Positions 1 to 12,689 of a DNA stretch of 64,000 bases are shown in pieces. Each line of letters begins with the position of its first letter. Positions within the stretch are counted from its first letter, which is position 1. Origin of the DNA: Nomia melanderi (Eukaryota; Arthropoda; Insecta; Hymenoptera; Halictidae); the NCBI RefSeq assembly GCF_051020985.1, contig NC_134999.1:8866001-8930000 (forward strand), given 5' to 3'. A model generated the notes under the pieces. It was given only the letters and a program-made list of their open reading frames with translations, ran no database searches and was not told where the DNA came from. The position numbers were made by a program, and so were the translations under genes.

Positions 1-1786
1 ATACAAACCAGGTTGCCATAGTGGAAAACTTGGATTCCGTCGGCCAGAATTGCCAGGAAGGTCGCGGGTAGCCATTTGACTTAGCAGTGATGGGACTCCA
101 GGACGAGATCTCATAGGGACCAAGGCTACATCCGGCTGACCGATGGGAAGGTCGGGATACTTTTGGTCGAAATTGACCCTAGACAATAAAATCCAGGTTT
201 CCAGAGTGGAAAACTTGGATTCCGTCGGGCAGAATTGCCACGAAGGTCGGGGTAGTCATTTGACTTAGCAGTGATTGGACACCAGGGCGAGGTCACAAAG
301 GGAACAAGGCTACATCCGGCTGTCCGATGGGAAGGTCTGGATACTTTTGGTCGAAAATGACTTTAGACTATACAGTCCAGGTTTCCAAAGTGCAAAACTT
401 GGATTCCGTCGGGCAGAATTGCCAGAAATGTCGGGGATAGCCATTTGACTTAGCAGTGATGGGACTCCAGGACGATGTCTCATAGGGACGAAGGCTACAT
501 CCGGCTGACCGATGGGAAGGTCGGGATACTTTTGGTCGAAATTGACTTTAGACTATACAATCCAGGTTTCCAAAGTGCAAAACTTGGATTCCGTCGGGCA
601 GAATTGCCAGGTAGGTCGGGGGAAGCCATTTGACTTAGCAGTGATGGGACTCCAGGGAGAGGTCTCATAGGGACCAAGGCTACATCCGGCTGACCGATGG
701 GAAGGTCGGGATACTTTTGGTCGAAATTGACTTTAGACTATACAAACCAGGTTGCCAAAGTGGAAAACTTGGATTCCGTCGGCCAGAATTGCAAGGAAGG
801 TCAGGGGAAGCCATTTGACTTAGCAGTGATTGGAATCCAGGACGAGGTCTCATAGGTTCCAAGGCTACATCCGGCTGACCGATGGGAAGTTCGGAATACT
901 TTTGGTCGAAATTGACTTTAGACTATACAAACCAGATTGCCAAAGTGGAAAACTTGTATTCCGTCGGCCAGAATTGCCAGGAATGTCGGGGGAAGCCATT
1001 TGACTTAGAAGTGATTGGACACCAGGGAGAGGTCTCATAGGGACCAAGGCTACACCCGGCTGACCGATTGGAAGGTCGGGATACTTTTGGTCGAAATTGA
1101 CGTTAGACTATACAATCCAGGTTTCCAAAGTGGAAAACGTGGATTCCGTCGGGCAGAATTGCCAGGAAGGTCGGGGTTAGCCATTTTACTTAGCAGTGAT
1201 GGGACATCACGACGATGTCGCATAGGGACGAAGGCTACATCCGGCTGACCCATGGGAAGTTCGGGATACTTTTGGTCGAAATTGACTTTAGACTATACAA
1301 TCCAGGTTTCCAAAGTGCAAAACTTGGATTCCGTCGGGCAGAATTGCCAGGAAGGTTGGGGGTAGTCATTTGACTTAGCAGTGATGGGACTCCAGGACGA
1401 GGTCTCAGGTTCCAAGGCTACATCCGGCTGACTGATGGGAAGTTCGGGATACTTTTAGTCGAAATTGATTTTAGACTATCCAAACCAGGTTTCCAAAGTG
1501 GAAAACTTGGATTCCATCGGGCAGAATTGCCAGGAAGGTCTGGGGTAGTCATTTGACTTAGCAGTGATGGGACTCCAGGACGAGGTCTCATAGGTTCCAA
1601 GGCTACATCCGACTGACCAATGGGAAGTTCGGGATACTTTTGGTCGAAATTGACATTGGACTATACAAACCAGGTTTCCAAAGTGGAAAACTTGGATTCC
1701 GTCGGCCGGAATTGCCAGGAAGGTCGGGGGAGCCATTTGACTTAGCAGTGATGGGACTCCAGGACGAGGTCTCATAGGGACGAAGG
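1..1786. repeat. Higher-order satellite block A, copy 1
   Basis: Matches 10904-12689 at a constant offset of 10903 over its whole length. By eye I found one difference: T at 1357 against A at 12260. Beyond 1786 this copy runs on into units found again only at 16573-16930, whereas copy 2 switches at 12690 to the units of 7884 onward. Confidence 0.9.
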
Positions 1787-3239
1787 CTACATCCGGCTGA
1801 CCGATGGGAAGGTCGGGATACTTTTGGTCGAAATTGACTTTAGACTATACAATCCAGGTTTCCAAAGTGGAAAACTTGGATTCCGTTGGCCAGAATTGCC
1901 AGGAAGGTCGGGGGTAGCCATTTGACTTAGCAGTGATTGGACACCAGGGCGAGGTCTCATAGGGACCAAGGCTACATCCGGCTGACAGATGGGAAGGTCT
2001 GGATACTTTTGGTCGAAAATGACTTTAGACTATACAAACCAGATTGCCAAAGTGGAAAACTTGGATTCCGTCGGCCAGAATTGCCAGGAAGGTCGGGTGT
2101 AGCCATTTGACTTAGCAGTGTTGGGACTCCAGGACGAGGTCTCATAGGGACGAAGGCTACATCCGGCTAACCGATGGGAAGGTCGGGATACTTTTGGTCG
2201 AAATTGACTTTTGACTAAACAATCCAGGTTTCCAAAGTGGAAAACTTGGATTCCGTCGGCCAGAATTGCCAGGAAGGTCGGGGGTAGCCATTTGACTTAG
2301 CAGTGATGGGACTCCAGGACGATGTCTCATAGGGACGAAGGCTACATCCAGCTGACCGATGGGAAGGTCGGGATACTTTTGGTCGAAATTGACTTCAGAC
2401 TATACAAACCAGGTTTCCAAAGTGGAAAACTTGGATTCCGTCGGCCGGATATGCCATGAAGTTAGAGGGAGCCATTTGACTTAGCTGTGATGGGACTCCA
2501 GGACGAGGTCTCATAGGGACCAAAGCTACATCCGGCTGACCGATGGGAAGGTCGGTATACTTTTGTTCGAAATTGACCTTAGACTATACAATCCAGGTTT
2601 CCAAAGTGGAAAACTTGGATTCCGTCGGGCAGAATTGCCATGAAGGTCGGGGTAGTCATTTGACTTAGCAGTGATGGGACTCCCGGACGAGATCTAATAG
2701 CGACCAAGGCTACATCCGGCTGACCGATGGGAAGGTCGGGATACTTTTGGTCGAAATTGACTTTTGTCTAAACAATCCAGGTTTCCAAAGTGGAAAACTT
2801 GGATTCCGTCGGGCAGAATTGCCAGGAAGGTCGGGGGTAGCCATCTGACTTAGCAGTGATTGGACACCAGGGAGAGGTCTCATAGGGACCAAGGCTATAT
2901 CCGGCTGACCGATGGGAAGGCCTGGATACTTTTGGTCGAAAATGACTTTAGACTACCCAAACCAGGTTTTTAAAGTGGAAAACTTGGATTCCGTCGGCCA
3001 GAATTGCCAGGAAGCTCGGGTGTAGCCATTTGACTTAGCAGTGATGGGACTCCAGGACGAGGTCTCATAGGTTCCAAGGCTACATCCGGCTGACCGATGG
3101 GAAGGTCTGGATACTTTTGGTCGAAATTGACTTTAGACTATACAATCCAGGTTTCCAAAGTGCAAAACTTGGATTCTGTCGGGCAGAATTGCTAGGAAGG
3201 TCGGGGGTAGCCATTTGACTTAGCAGTGATGGGACTCCA

Positions 3240-4364
3240 GGTCGATGTCTCATAGGGACGAAGGCTACATCCGACTGACCGATGGGAAGGTCGGGATACT
3301 TTTGATCGAAATTGACTTTAGACTATATAATCCAGGTTTCCAAAGTGGAAAACTTGGATTCCGTCGGCCGGAATTGCCAGGAAGGTCGAGGGAGCCATTT
3401 GACTTAGCAGTGATGGGACTCCAGGATGAGGTCTCATAGGGACCAAGGCTACATCCGGCTGACCGATGTGAAGTTCGGGATACTTTTGGTCGAAATTGAC
3501 TTTAGACTATACAATCCAGGTTTCCAAAGTGCAAAACTTGGATTCCGTCGGGCAGAATTGCCAGGAAGGCCGGGGGTAGCCATTTGACTTAGCAGTGATG
3601 GGACTCCAGGACGATGTCTCATAGGGACGAAGGCTACATCCGACTGACCGATGGGAAGGTCGGGATACTTTTGGTCGAAATTGACTTTAGACTATACAAT
3701 CCAGGTTTCCAAAGTGCAAAACTTGGATTCCGTCGGGCAGAATTGCCAGGAAGGTCGGGGGTAGCCATTTGACTTAGCAGTGATGGGACTCCAGGACGAT
3801 GTCTCATAGCGACGAAGGCTACATCCGGCTGACCGATGGGAAGTTCGGGATACTTTTGGTCGAAATTGACTTTATACTAAACAATCCAGGTTTCCAAAGT
3901 GGAAAACTTGGATTCCGTCGGCCAGAATTGCCAGGAACGTCGGAGGTAGCGATTTGACTTAACAGTGATGGGACTCCAGGACTACGTCTCATAGGGACGA
4001 AGGCTACATCCGACTGACCGATGGGAAGGTCGGGATACTTTTGGTCGAAATTGACATTAGACTATAGAATCCAGGTTTCCAAAGTGCAAAACTTGCATTC
4101 CGTCGGCCAGAATTGCCAGGAACGTCGGGGGTAGCGATTTGACTTAGCAGTGATGGGACTCCAGGACGATGTCTCATAGGGACGAAGGCTACATCCGACT
4201 GACCGATGGGAAGGTCGGGATACTTTTGATCGAAATTGACTTTAGACTATACAATCCAGGTTTCCAAAGTGGCAAACTTGGATTCCGTCGGCCGGAATTG
4301 CCAGGAAGGTCGAGGGAGCCATTTGACTTAGCTGTGATGGGACTCCAGGACGAGGTCTCATAGG
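3240..4364. repeat. Five-unit (924-bp) local satellite period
   Basis: The unit at 3245-3439 recurs at 4169-4363. Both carry the rare TTTTGATCGAAATTGAC variant and the GGAAGGTCGAGGGAGCC variant. Similar two-unit (370-bp) pairs are at 4743/5113 and 6450/6650. So amplification has occurred with several period lengths. Confidence 0.75.
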
Positions 4365-7300
4365 GATCAAGGCTACATCCGGCTGACCGATGGGAATGTC
4401 GGGGTACTTTTGTTCGAAATTGACCTTAGACTATACAATCCAGGTTTCCAAAGTGGAAAACTTGGATTCCCGCGGGCAGAATTGCCATGAAGGTCGGGGG
4501 TAGTCATTTGACTTAGCAGTGAAGGGACTCCAGGACGAGATCTAATAGCGACCAAAGCTACATCCGGCTGACCGATGAGAAGTTCGGGATACTTTTGGTC
4601 GAAATTGACTTTAGACTAAACAATCCAGGTTTCCAAAGTGGAAAACTTGGATTCCGCCGGCCAGAATTGCCAGGAAGGTCGGGGGTATTCGTTTGACTTA
4701 GCAGTGATGAGACCCCAGGAAGAGGTCTCATAGGTTCCAAGGCTACATCCGGCTGACCGATGGGCAGGTCTGGATACTTTTGGTCGAAAATGACTTTAGA
4801 CTATACAATCCACGTTTCCAAAGTGCAAAACTTGGATTCCGTCGGGCAGAATTGCCAGGTAGGTCGGGGGTAGTCACTTGACTTAGCAGTGATTGGAAAC
4901 CAGGACGAGGTCTCATAGGTTCCAAGGCTACATCCGGCTGACCGATGGGAAGTTGGGGATACTTTTGGTCGAAATTGACTTTAGACTATACAATCCAATT
5001 TTCCAAAGTGCAAAACTTGGATGCCGTCGGGCAGAATTGCCAGGAAGGTCGGGGGTAGCCATTTGACTTAGCTGTGATGGGTCTCCAGGACGAGGTCTCA
5101 TAGGTTCCAAGGCTACATCCGGCTGACCGATGGGCAGGTCTGGATACTTTTGGTCGAAAATGACTTTAGACTATACAATCCACGTTTCCAAAGTGCAAAA
5201 CTTGGATTCCGTCGGGCAGAATTGCCAGGTAGGTCGGGGGTATTCATTTGACTTAGCAGTGATTGGAAACCAGGGCGAGGTCTCATAGGGACCAAGGCTA
5301 CATCCGGCTGACCGATGGGCAGGTCTGGATACTTTTGGTCGAAATTGACTTTAGACTATACAAACCAGGTTGCGAAAATGGAAAACTTGGATGCCGTCGG
5401 GCAGAATTGCCAGGAAGGTCGGGGGTAGCCATTTGACTTAGCAGTGATGGGACACCAGGACGAGATCTCATAGGGACCAAGGCTACATCCGGCTGACCGA
5501 TGGGAAGGTCGGGATACTTTTGGTCGAAATTGACTTTAGACTATACAAACCAGGTTTCCAAAGAGGAAAACTTTGCCTCCGTCGGGCAGAATTGGCAGGA
5601 AGGTCTGGGGTAGTCATTTGACTTAGCAGTGATGGGACTCCAGGACGAGGTCTCAGGTTCCAAGGCTACATCCGGCTGACCGATGGGAAGTTCGTGATGC
5701 TTTCAGTCGAAATTGACTTTAGACTATACAAACCAGGTTTCCAAAGCGGAAAAATTGGATTCCGTCGGCCAGAATTGCCAGGAAGGTCGGGGGTTGTCAT
5801 TTGACTTAGTAGTGATTGGACACCAGGGCGAGGTCTCATATGGACCAAGGCTACATCCGGCTGACCGATGGGCAGGTCTGGATACTTTTGGTCGAAAATG
5901 ACTTTAGACTATACAATCCAGGTTTCCAAAGTGCAAAACTTGGATTCCGTCGGGCAGAATTGCCTGGTAGGTCGGGGGTATTCATTTGACTTAGCAGTGA
6001 TTGGAAACCAGGGCGAGGTCTCATAGGGACCAAGGCTACATCCGGCTGACCGATGGGCAGGTCTGGATACTTTTGGTCGAAATTGACTTTAGACTATACA
6101 AACCAGGTTTCCAAAGTGGAAAACTTGGATTCCGTCGGCCGGTATTGCCAGGAAGGTCGGGGGAAGCCATTTGACTTAGCTGTGATGGGACTCCAGGACG
6201 AGGTCTCATAGGGACCAAGGCTACATCCTGCAGACCGATGGGAAGGTCGGGATACTTTTGGTCGAAATTGACTTTAGACTATACAATCCAGGTTTCCAAA
6301 GTGCAAAACTTGGATTCCGTCGGCTAGAATTGCCAGGAAGGTCGGGGGTAGCCATTTGACTTAGCAGTGATGGGACTCCAGGACGAGATCTCATAGGGAC
6401 CAAGGCTTCATCCGGCTGACCGATGGGAAGGTCGGGATACTTTTGGTCGAAATTGACTTTAGACTATACAATCCAGGTTTCCAAAGTGGAAAACTTGGAT
6501 TCCGTCGGCCAGAATTGCCAGGTAGGTCGGGGGTATTCATTTGACTTAGCAGTGATTGGACACCAGGGCGAGGTCTCATAGGGACCAAGGCTACATCCGG
6601 CTTACCGATGGGCAGGTCGGGATACATTTGGTCGAAATTGACTTTAGACTATACAATCCAGGTTTCCAAAGTGGAAAACTTGGATTCCGTCGGCCAGAAT
6701 TGCCAGGTAGGTCGGGGGTATTCATTTGACTTAGCAGTGATTGGACACCAGGGCGAGGTCTCATAGGGACCAAGGCTACATCCGGCTTACCGATGGGCAG
6801 GTCTGGATACTTTTGGTCGAAAATGACTTTAGACTCTGCAAACCAGGTTGCCAAAGTGGAAAACTTGGCCTCGGTCGGGCAGAATTGCCAGCAAGGTCGG
6901 GGGTTAATCATTTGACTTAGCAGTGATGGGACTCCAGGACGAGGTCTCAGGTTCCAAGGCTACATCCGGCTGACCGATGGGAAGTTCGGGATACTTTTAG
7001 TCGAAATTGTCTTTAGACTATACAAACCAGGTTTCCAAAGCGGAAAACTTGGATTCCGTCGGCCAGAATTGCCAGGAAGGTCGGGGGAAGCCATTTGTCT
7101 TAGTAGTGATTGCACACCAGGGCGAGGTCTCATAGGGACCAAGGCTACATCCGGCTGACCGATGGGCAGGTCTGGATACTTTTGGTCGAAAATGACTTTA
7201 GACTATACAAACCAGGTTGCCAAAATGGAAAACTTAGATTCCGTCGGCCAGAATTGCCAGGAAGGTCGGGGGAAGCCATTTGTCTTAGTAGTGATTGCAC

Positions 7301-7767
7301 ACCAGGGCGAGGTCTCATAGGGACCAAGGCTACATCCGGCTGACCGATGGGAAGGTCGGGATACTTTTGGTCGAAACTGACTTTAGACTAAACAATCCAG
7401 GTTTCCAAAGTGGAAAACTTGGATTCCGTCGGCCAGAATTGCCAGGAAGGTCGGGGGTAGCCATTTGACTTAGCAGTGATTGGACACCAGGGCGAGGACT
7501 CATAGGGACCAAGGCTACATCCTGCTGACCGATGGGAAGGTCGGGATACATTTGGTCGAAATTGACTTTAGACTATACAATCCAGGTTTCCAAAGTGGAA
7601 AACTTGGATTCCGTCGGCCAGAATTGCCAGGTAGGTCGGGGGTATTCAATTGACTTTGCAGTGATTGGACACCAGGGCGAGGTCTCATAGGGACCAAGGC
7701 TACATCCGGCTGACCGATGGGAAGGTCGGGATTCTTTTGGTCGAAATTGACTTTAGACTAAACAATC

Positions 7768-10700
7768 CAGGTTTCCAAAGTGGAAAACTTGGATTCCGTC
7801 GGCCGGAATTGCCAGGAAGGTCGGGGGAGCCATTTGACTTAGCAGTGATGGGACTCCAGGACGAGGTCTCATAGGGACGAAGGCTACATCCGGCTGACCG
7901 ATGGGAAGGTCGGGATACTTTTGGTCGTAATTAACTTTAGACTATACAAACCAGGTTTCCAAAGTGGAAAACTTGGATTCCGTCGGCCAGAATTGCCAGG
8001 AAGATCGGGGGAAGCTATTTGACTTAGCAGTGATTGGACACCAGGGAGAGGTCTCATAGGGACCAAGTCTACATCCGGCTGACCGATGGGAAGGTCGGGA
8101 TACTTTTGGTCGAAATTGACTTTAGACAATACAATCCAGGTTTCCAAAGTGGAAAACTTGGATTCCGTTGGCCAGAATTGCCAGGAAGGTCTGGGGTAGT
8201 CATTTGACTTAGCAGTGATGGGACTCCAGGACGAGGTCTCATAGGTTCCAAGGCTACATCCGACTGACCAATGGGAAGTTCGGGATACTTTTGGTCGAAA
8301 TTGACATTGGACTATACAGTCCAGGTTTCCAAAGTGCAAAACTTGGATTCCGTCGGGCAGAATTGCCAGGAAGGTCGGGGGAGCCATTTGACTTAGCAGT
8401 GATGGGACTCCAGGACGAGGTCTCATAGGGACGAAGGCTACATCCGGCTGACCGATGGGAAGGTCGGGATACTTTTGGTCGAAATTGACTTTAGACTATA
8501 CAATCCAGGTTTCCAAAGTGGAAAACTTGGATTCCGTTGGCCAGAATTGCCAGGAAGGTCGGGGGTAGCCATTTGACTTAGCAGTGATTGGACACCAGGG
8601 CGAGGTCTCATAGGGACCAAGGCTACATCCGGCTGACCGATGGGAAGGTCGGGATTCTTTTGGTCGAAATTGACTTTAGACTAAACAATCCAGGTTTCCA
8701 AAGTGGAAAACTTGGATTCCGTCGACCAGAATTGCCAGGAAGGTCGGGGGTAGCCATTTGACTTAGCAGTGATGGGACTCCAGGATGAGGTCTCATGGGG
8801 CCAAGGCTACATTTGGCTGACCGATGGGAAGGTCGGGATACTTTTGGTCGAAAATGACTTTAGACTATACAACCCAGGTTTCCAAATTGCAAAACTTGGA
8901 ATCCGTCGGCCAGAATTACCAGGAAGGTCGGTGGAAGCCATTTGACTTAGAAGTGATGGGACTCCAGGACGAGGTCTCATAGGTTCCAAGGTTACATCCG
9001 GCTGACCGATGGGAGGTTCGGGATACTTTTGGTCGAAATTGACTTTAGACTAAACAATCCAGGTTTCCAAAGTGGAAAACTTGGACTCCGTCGGGCAGAA
9101 TTGCCAGGAAGGCCGGGGGTAGCCATTTGACTTAGCAGTGATTGGACACCAGGGCGAGGTCTCATAGGGCCCAAGGCTACATCCGGCTGACAGATGGGCA
9201 CGTCTGAATACTTTTGGTCGAAAATGACTTTAGACTATACAAACCAGGTTGCCAAAGTGGAAAACTTGGATTCCGTCGGCCAGAACTGCCAGGAAGGTCG
9301 GGGGAAGCCATTCGACTTAGCAGTGATTGGACACCAGGGAGAGGTCTCATAGGGACCAAGGCTGCATCCGGCTGACCGATGGGAAGGTCGGGATTCTTTT
9401 GGTCGAAATTGACTTTAGACTATACAAACCAGGTTCTCGAAGTGGAAAACTTGGATTCCGTCGGCCAGAATTGCCAGGAAGGTCGGGGGTAGCCATTTGA
9501 CTTAGCAGTGATGGGACTCCAGGACGAGATCTCATAGGGACCAAGGCTACTTCCGGCTGGCCAATGGGAAGGTCGGGATACTTTTGGTCGAAATTGACTT
9601 TAGACTATACAATCCAGGTTTCCAAAGTGCAAAACTTGGATTCCGTCGGCCAGAATTGCCAGGAAGGTCGGGGGAAGCCATTTGATTTAGCAGTGATTGG
9701 ACACCAGGGAGAGGTCACATTGGGACCAAGGCTACATCCGGCTGACCGATGGGAGGGTCGGGATACTTTTGGTCGAAATTGACTTTAGACTACACAATCC
9801 AGGTTTCCAAAGTGGAAAACTTGGATTCCGTCGGGCAGAATTGCCAGGAAGGTCGGGGGTAGCCATCTGACTTAGCAGTGATGGGACTCCAGGACGATGT
9901 CTCATAGGGACGAAGGCTACATCCGGCTGACCGATGGGATGGTCGGGATACTTTTGGACGAAATTGACTTTAGACTATACAATCCAGGTTTCCAAAGTGG
10001 AAAACTTGGATTCCGTCGGCCAGAATTGCCAGGAAGATCGGGGGAAGCTATTTGACTTAGCAGTGATTGGACACCAGGGAGAGGTCTCATAGGGACGAAG
10101 GCTACATCCGGCTGACCGATGGGAAGGTCGGGATACTTTTGGTCGAAATTGACTTTAGACAATACAATCCAGGTTTCCAAAGTGGAAAATTTGGATTCCG
10201 TCGGGCAGAATTGCCACGAAGGTCGGGGGTAGTCATTTGACTTAGCAGTGATTGGACACCAGGGCGAGGTCTCAAAGGGAACAAGGCTACATCTGGCTGT
10301 CCGATGGGAAGGTCGGGATACTTTTGGTCGAAATTGACTTTAGACTATACAATCGAGGTTTCCAAAGTGGAAAACTTGGATTCCGTCTGCCAGAATTGCC
10401 AGGAAGGTCGGGGTAGACATTTGACTTAGCAGTGATGTGAGTGCAGGACAAGGTCTCATAGCGACCAAGGCTACATCCGGCTGCCCGATGGGAAGGTCGG
10501 GATACTTTTGGTCGAAATTGACTTTAGACAATAGAAATCAGGTTTCCAAAGTGGAAAACTTGGATTCCGTCGGGCAGAGTAGCCAGGAATGTCGGGGGTA
10601 CCTGCCATTCGACATAGCAGTGATGGGACTCAAGGACGAGGTCTAATTGCGCCTAAGGCTACATCCAGCTGACCGATGGGAAGATCGGGATACTTTTGGT

Positions 10701-11397
10701 CGAAAATGACTTTAGACTATACAATCCAGGTTTCCAAAGTGGAAATCTTGGATTCCGTCGGGCAGAATTGCCATGAAGGTCGGGAGTAGTCATTTGACTT
10801 AGCAGTGATAGGACACCAGGGCGAGGTCTCATAGGGACCAAGGCCACATCCGGCTTACCGATGGGTGGGTCTGGATACTTTTGGTCGAAAATGACTTTAG
10901 ACTATACAAACCAGGTTGCCATAGTGGAAAACTTGGATTCCGTCGGCCAGAATTGCCAGGAAGGTCGCGGGTAGCCATTTGACTTAGCAGTGATGGGACT
11001 CCAGGACGAGATCTCATAGGGACCAAGGCTACATCCGGCTGACCGATGGGAAGGTCGGGATACTTTTGGTCGAAATTGACCCTAGACAATAAAATCCAGG
11101 TTTCCAGAGTGGAAAACTTGGATTCCGTCGGGCAGAATTGCCACGAAGGTCGGGGTAGTCATTTGACTTAGCAGTGATTGGACACCAGGGCGAGGTCACA
11201 AAGGGAACAAGGCTACATCCGGCTGTCCGATGGGAAGGTCTGGATACTTTTGGTCGAAAATGACTTTAGACTATACAGTCCAGGTTTCCAAAGTGCAAAA
11301 CTTGGATTCCGTCGGGCAGAATTGCCAGAAATGTCGGGGATAGCCATTTGACTTAGCAGTGATGGGACTCCAGGACGATGTCTCATAGGGACGAAGG
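7768..11397. repeat. Higher-order satellite block B, copy 1
   Basis: Matches 12574-16203 at offset 4806, equal to 26 units. Unit-specific marks are shared, for example GGTACCTGCCATTCGACATA at 10597 and TCATGGGGCC at 8791. Differences seen are few: T9940/A14746, G10097/C14903, G10101/T14907 and G11395/A16201. Its last ~490 bp are the start of block A copy 2. Confidence 0.9.
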
Positions 11398-12689
11398 CTA
11401 CATCCGGCTGACCGATGGGAAGGTCGGGATACTTTTGGTCGAAATTGACTTTAGACTATACAATCCAGGTTTCCAAAGTGCAAAACTTGGATTCCGTCGG
11501 GCAGAATTGCCAGGTAGGTCGGGGGAAGCCATTTGACTTAGCAGTGATGGGACTCCAGGGAGAGGTCTCATAGGGACCAAGGCTACATCCGGCTGACCGA
11601 TGGGAAGGTCGGGATACTTTTGGTCGAAATTGACTTTAGACTATACAAACCAGGTTGCCAAAGTGGAAAACTTGGATTCCGTCGGCCAGAATTGCAAGGA
11701 AGGTCAGGGGAAGCCATTTGACTTAGCAGTGATTGGAATCCAGGACGAGGTCTCATAGGTTCCAAGGCTACATCCGGCTGACCGATGGGAAGTTCGGAAT
11801 ACTTTTGGTCGAAATTGACTTTAGACTATACAAACCAGATTGCCAAAGTGGAAAACTTGTATTCCGTCGGCCAGAATTGCCAGGAATGTCGGGGGAAGCC
11901 ATTTGACTTAGAAGTGATTGGACACCAGGGAGAGGTCTCATAGGGACCAAGGCTACACCCGGCTGACCGATTGGAAGGTCGGGATACTTTTGGTCGAAAT
12001 TGACGTTAGACTATACAATCCAGGTTTCCAAAGTGGAAAACGTGGATTCCGTCGGGCAGAATTGCCAGGAAGGTCGGGGTTAGCCATTTTACTTAGCAGT
12101 GATGGGACATCACGACGATGTCGCATAGGGACGAAGGCTACATCCGGCTGACCCATGGGAAGTTCGGGATACTTTTGGTCGAAATTGACTTTAGACTATA
12201 CAATCCAGGTTTCCAAAGTGCAAAACTTGGATTCCGTCGGGCAGAATTGCCAGGAAGGTAGGGGGTAGTCATTTGACTTAGCAGTGATGGGACTCCAGGA
12301 CGAGGTCTCAGGTTCCAAGGCTACATCCGGCTGACTGATGGGAAGTTCGGGATACTTTTAGTCGAAATTGATTTTAGACTATCCAAACCAGGTTTCCAAA
12401 GTGGAAAACTTGGATTCCATCGGGCAGAATTGCCAGGAAGGTCTGGGGTAGTCATTTGACTTAGCAGTGATGGGACTCCAGGACGAGGTCTCATAGGTTC
12501 CAAGGCTACATCCGACTGACCAATGGGAAGTTCGGGATACTTTTGGTCGAAATTGACATTGGACTATACAAACCAGGTTTCCAAAGTGGAAAACTTGGAT
12601 TCCGTCGGCCGGAATTGCCAGGAAGGTCGGGGGAGCCATTTGACTTAGCAGTGATGGGACTCCAGGACGAGGTCTCATAGGGACGAAGG
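10904..12689. repeat. Higher-order satellite block A, copy 2
   Basis: Near-identical to 1-1786. It includes rare variants shared only by the two copies, such as the CACGACGATGTCGCATAGGG stretch at 12112 and the ACACCCGGC variant at 11955. It is followed directly by block B units. Confidence 0.9.
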
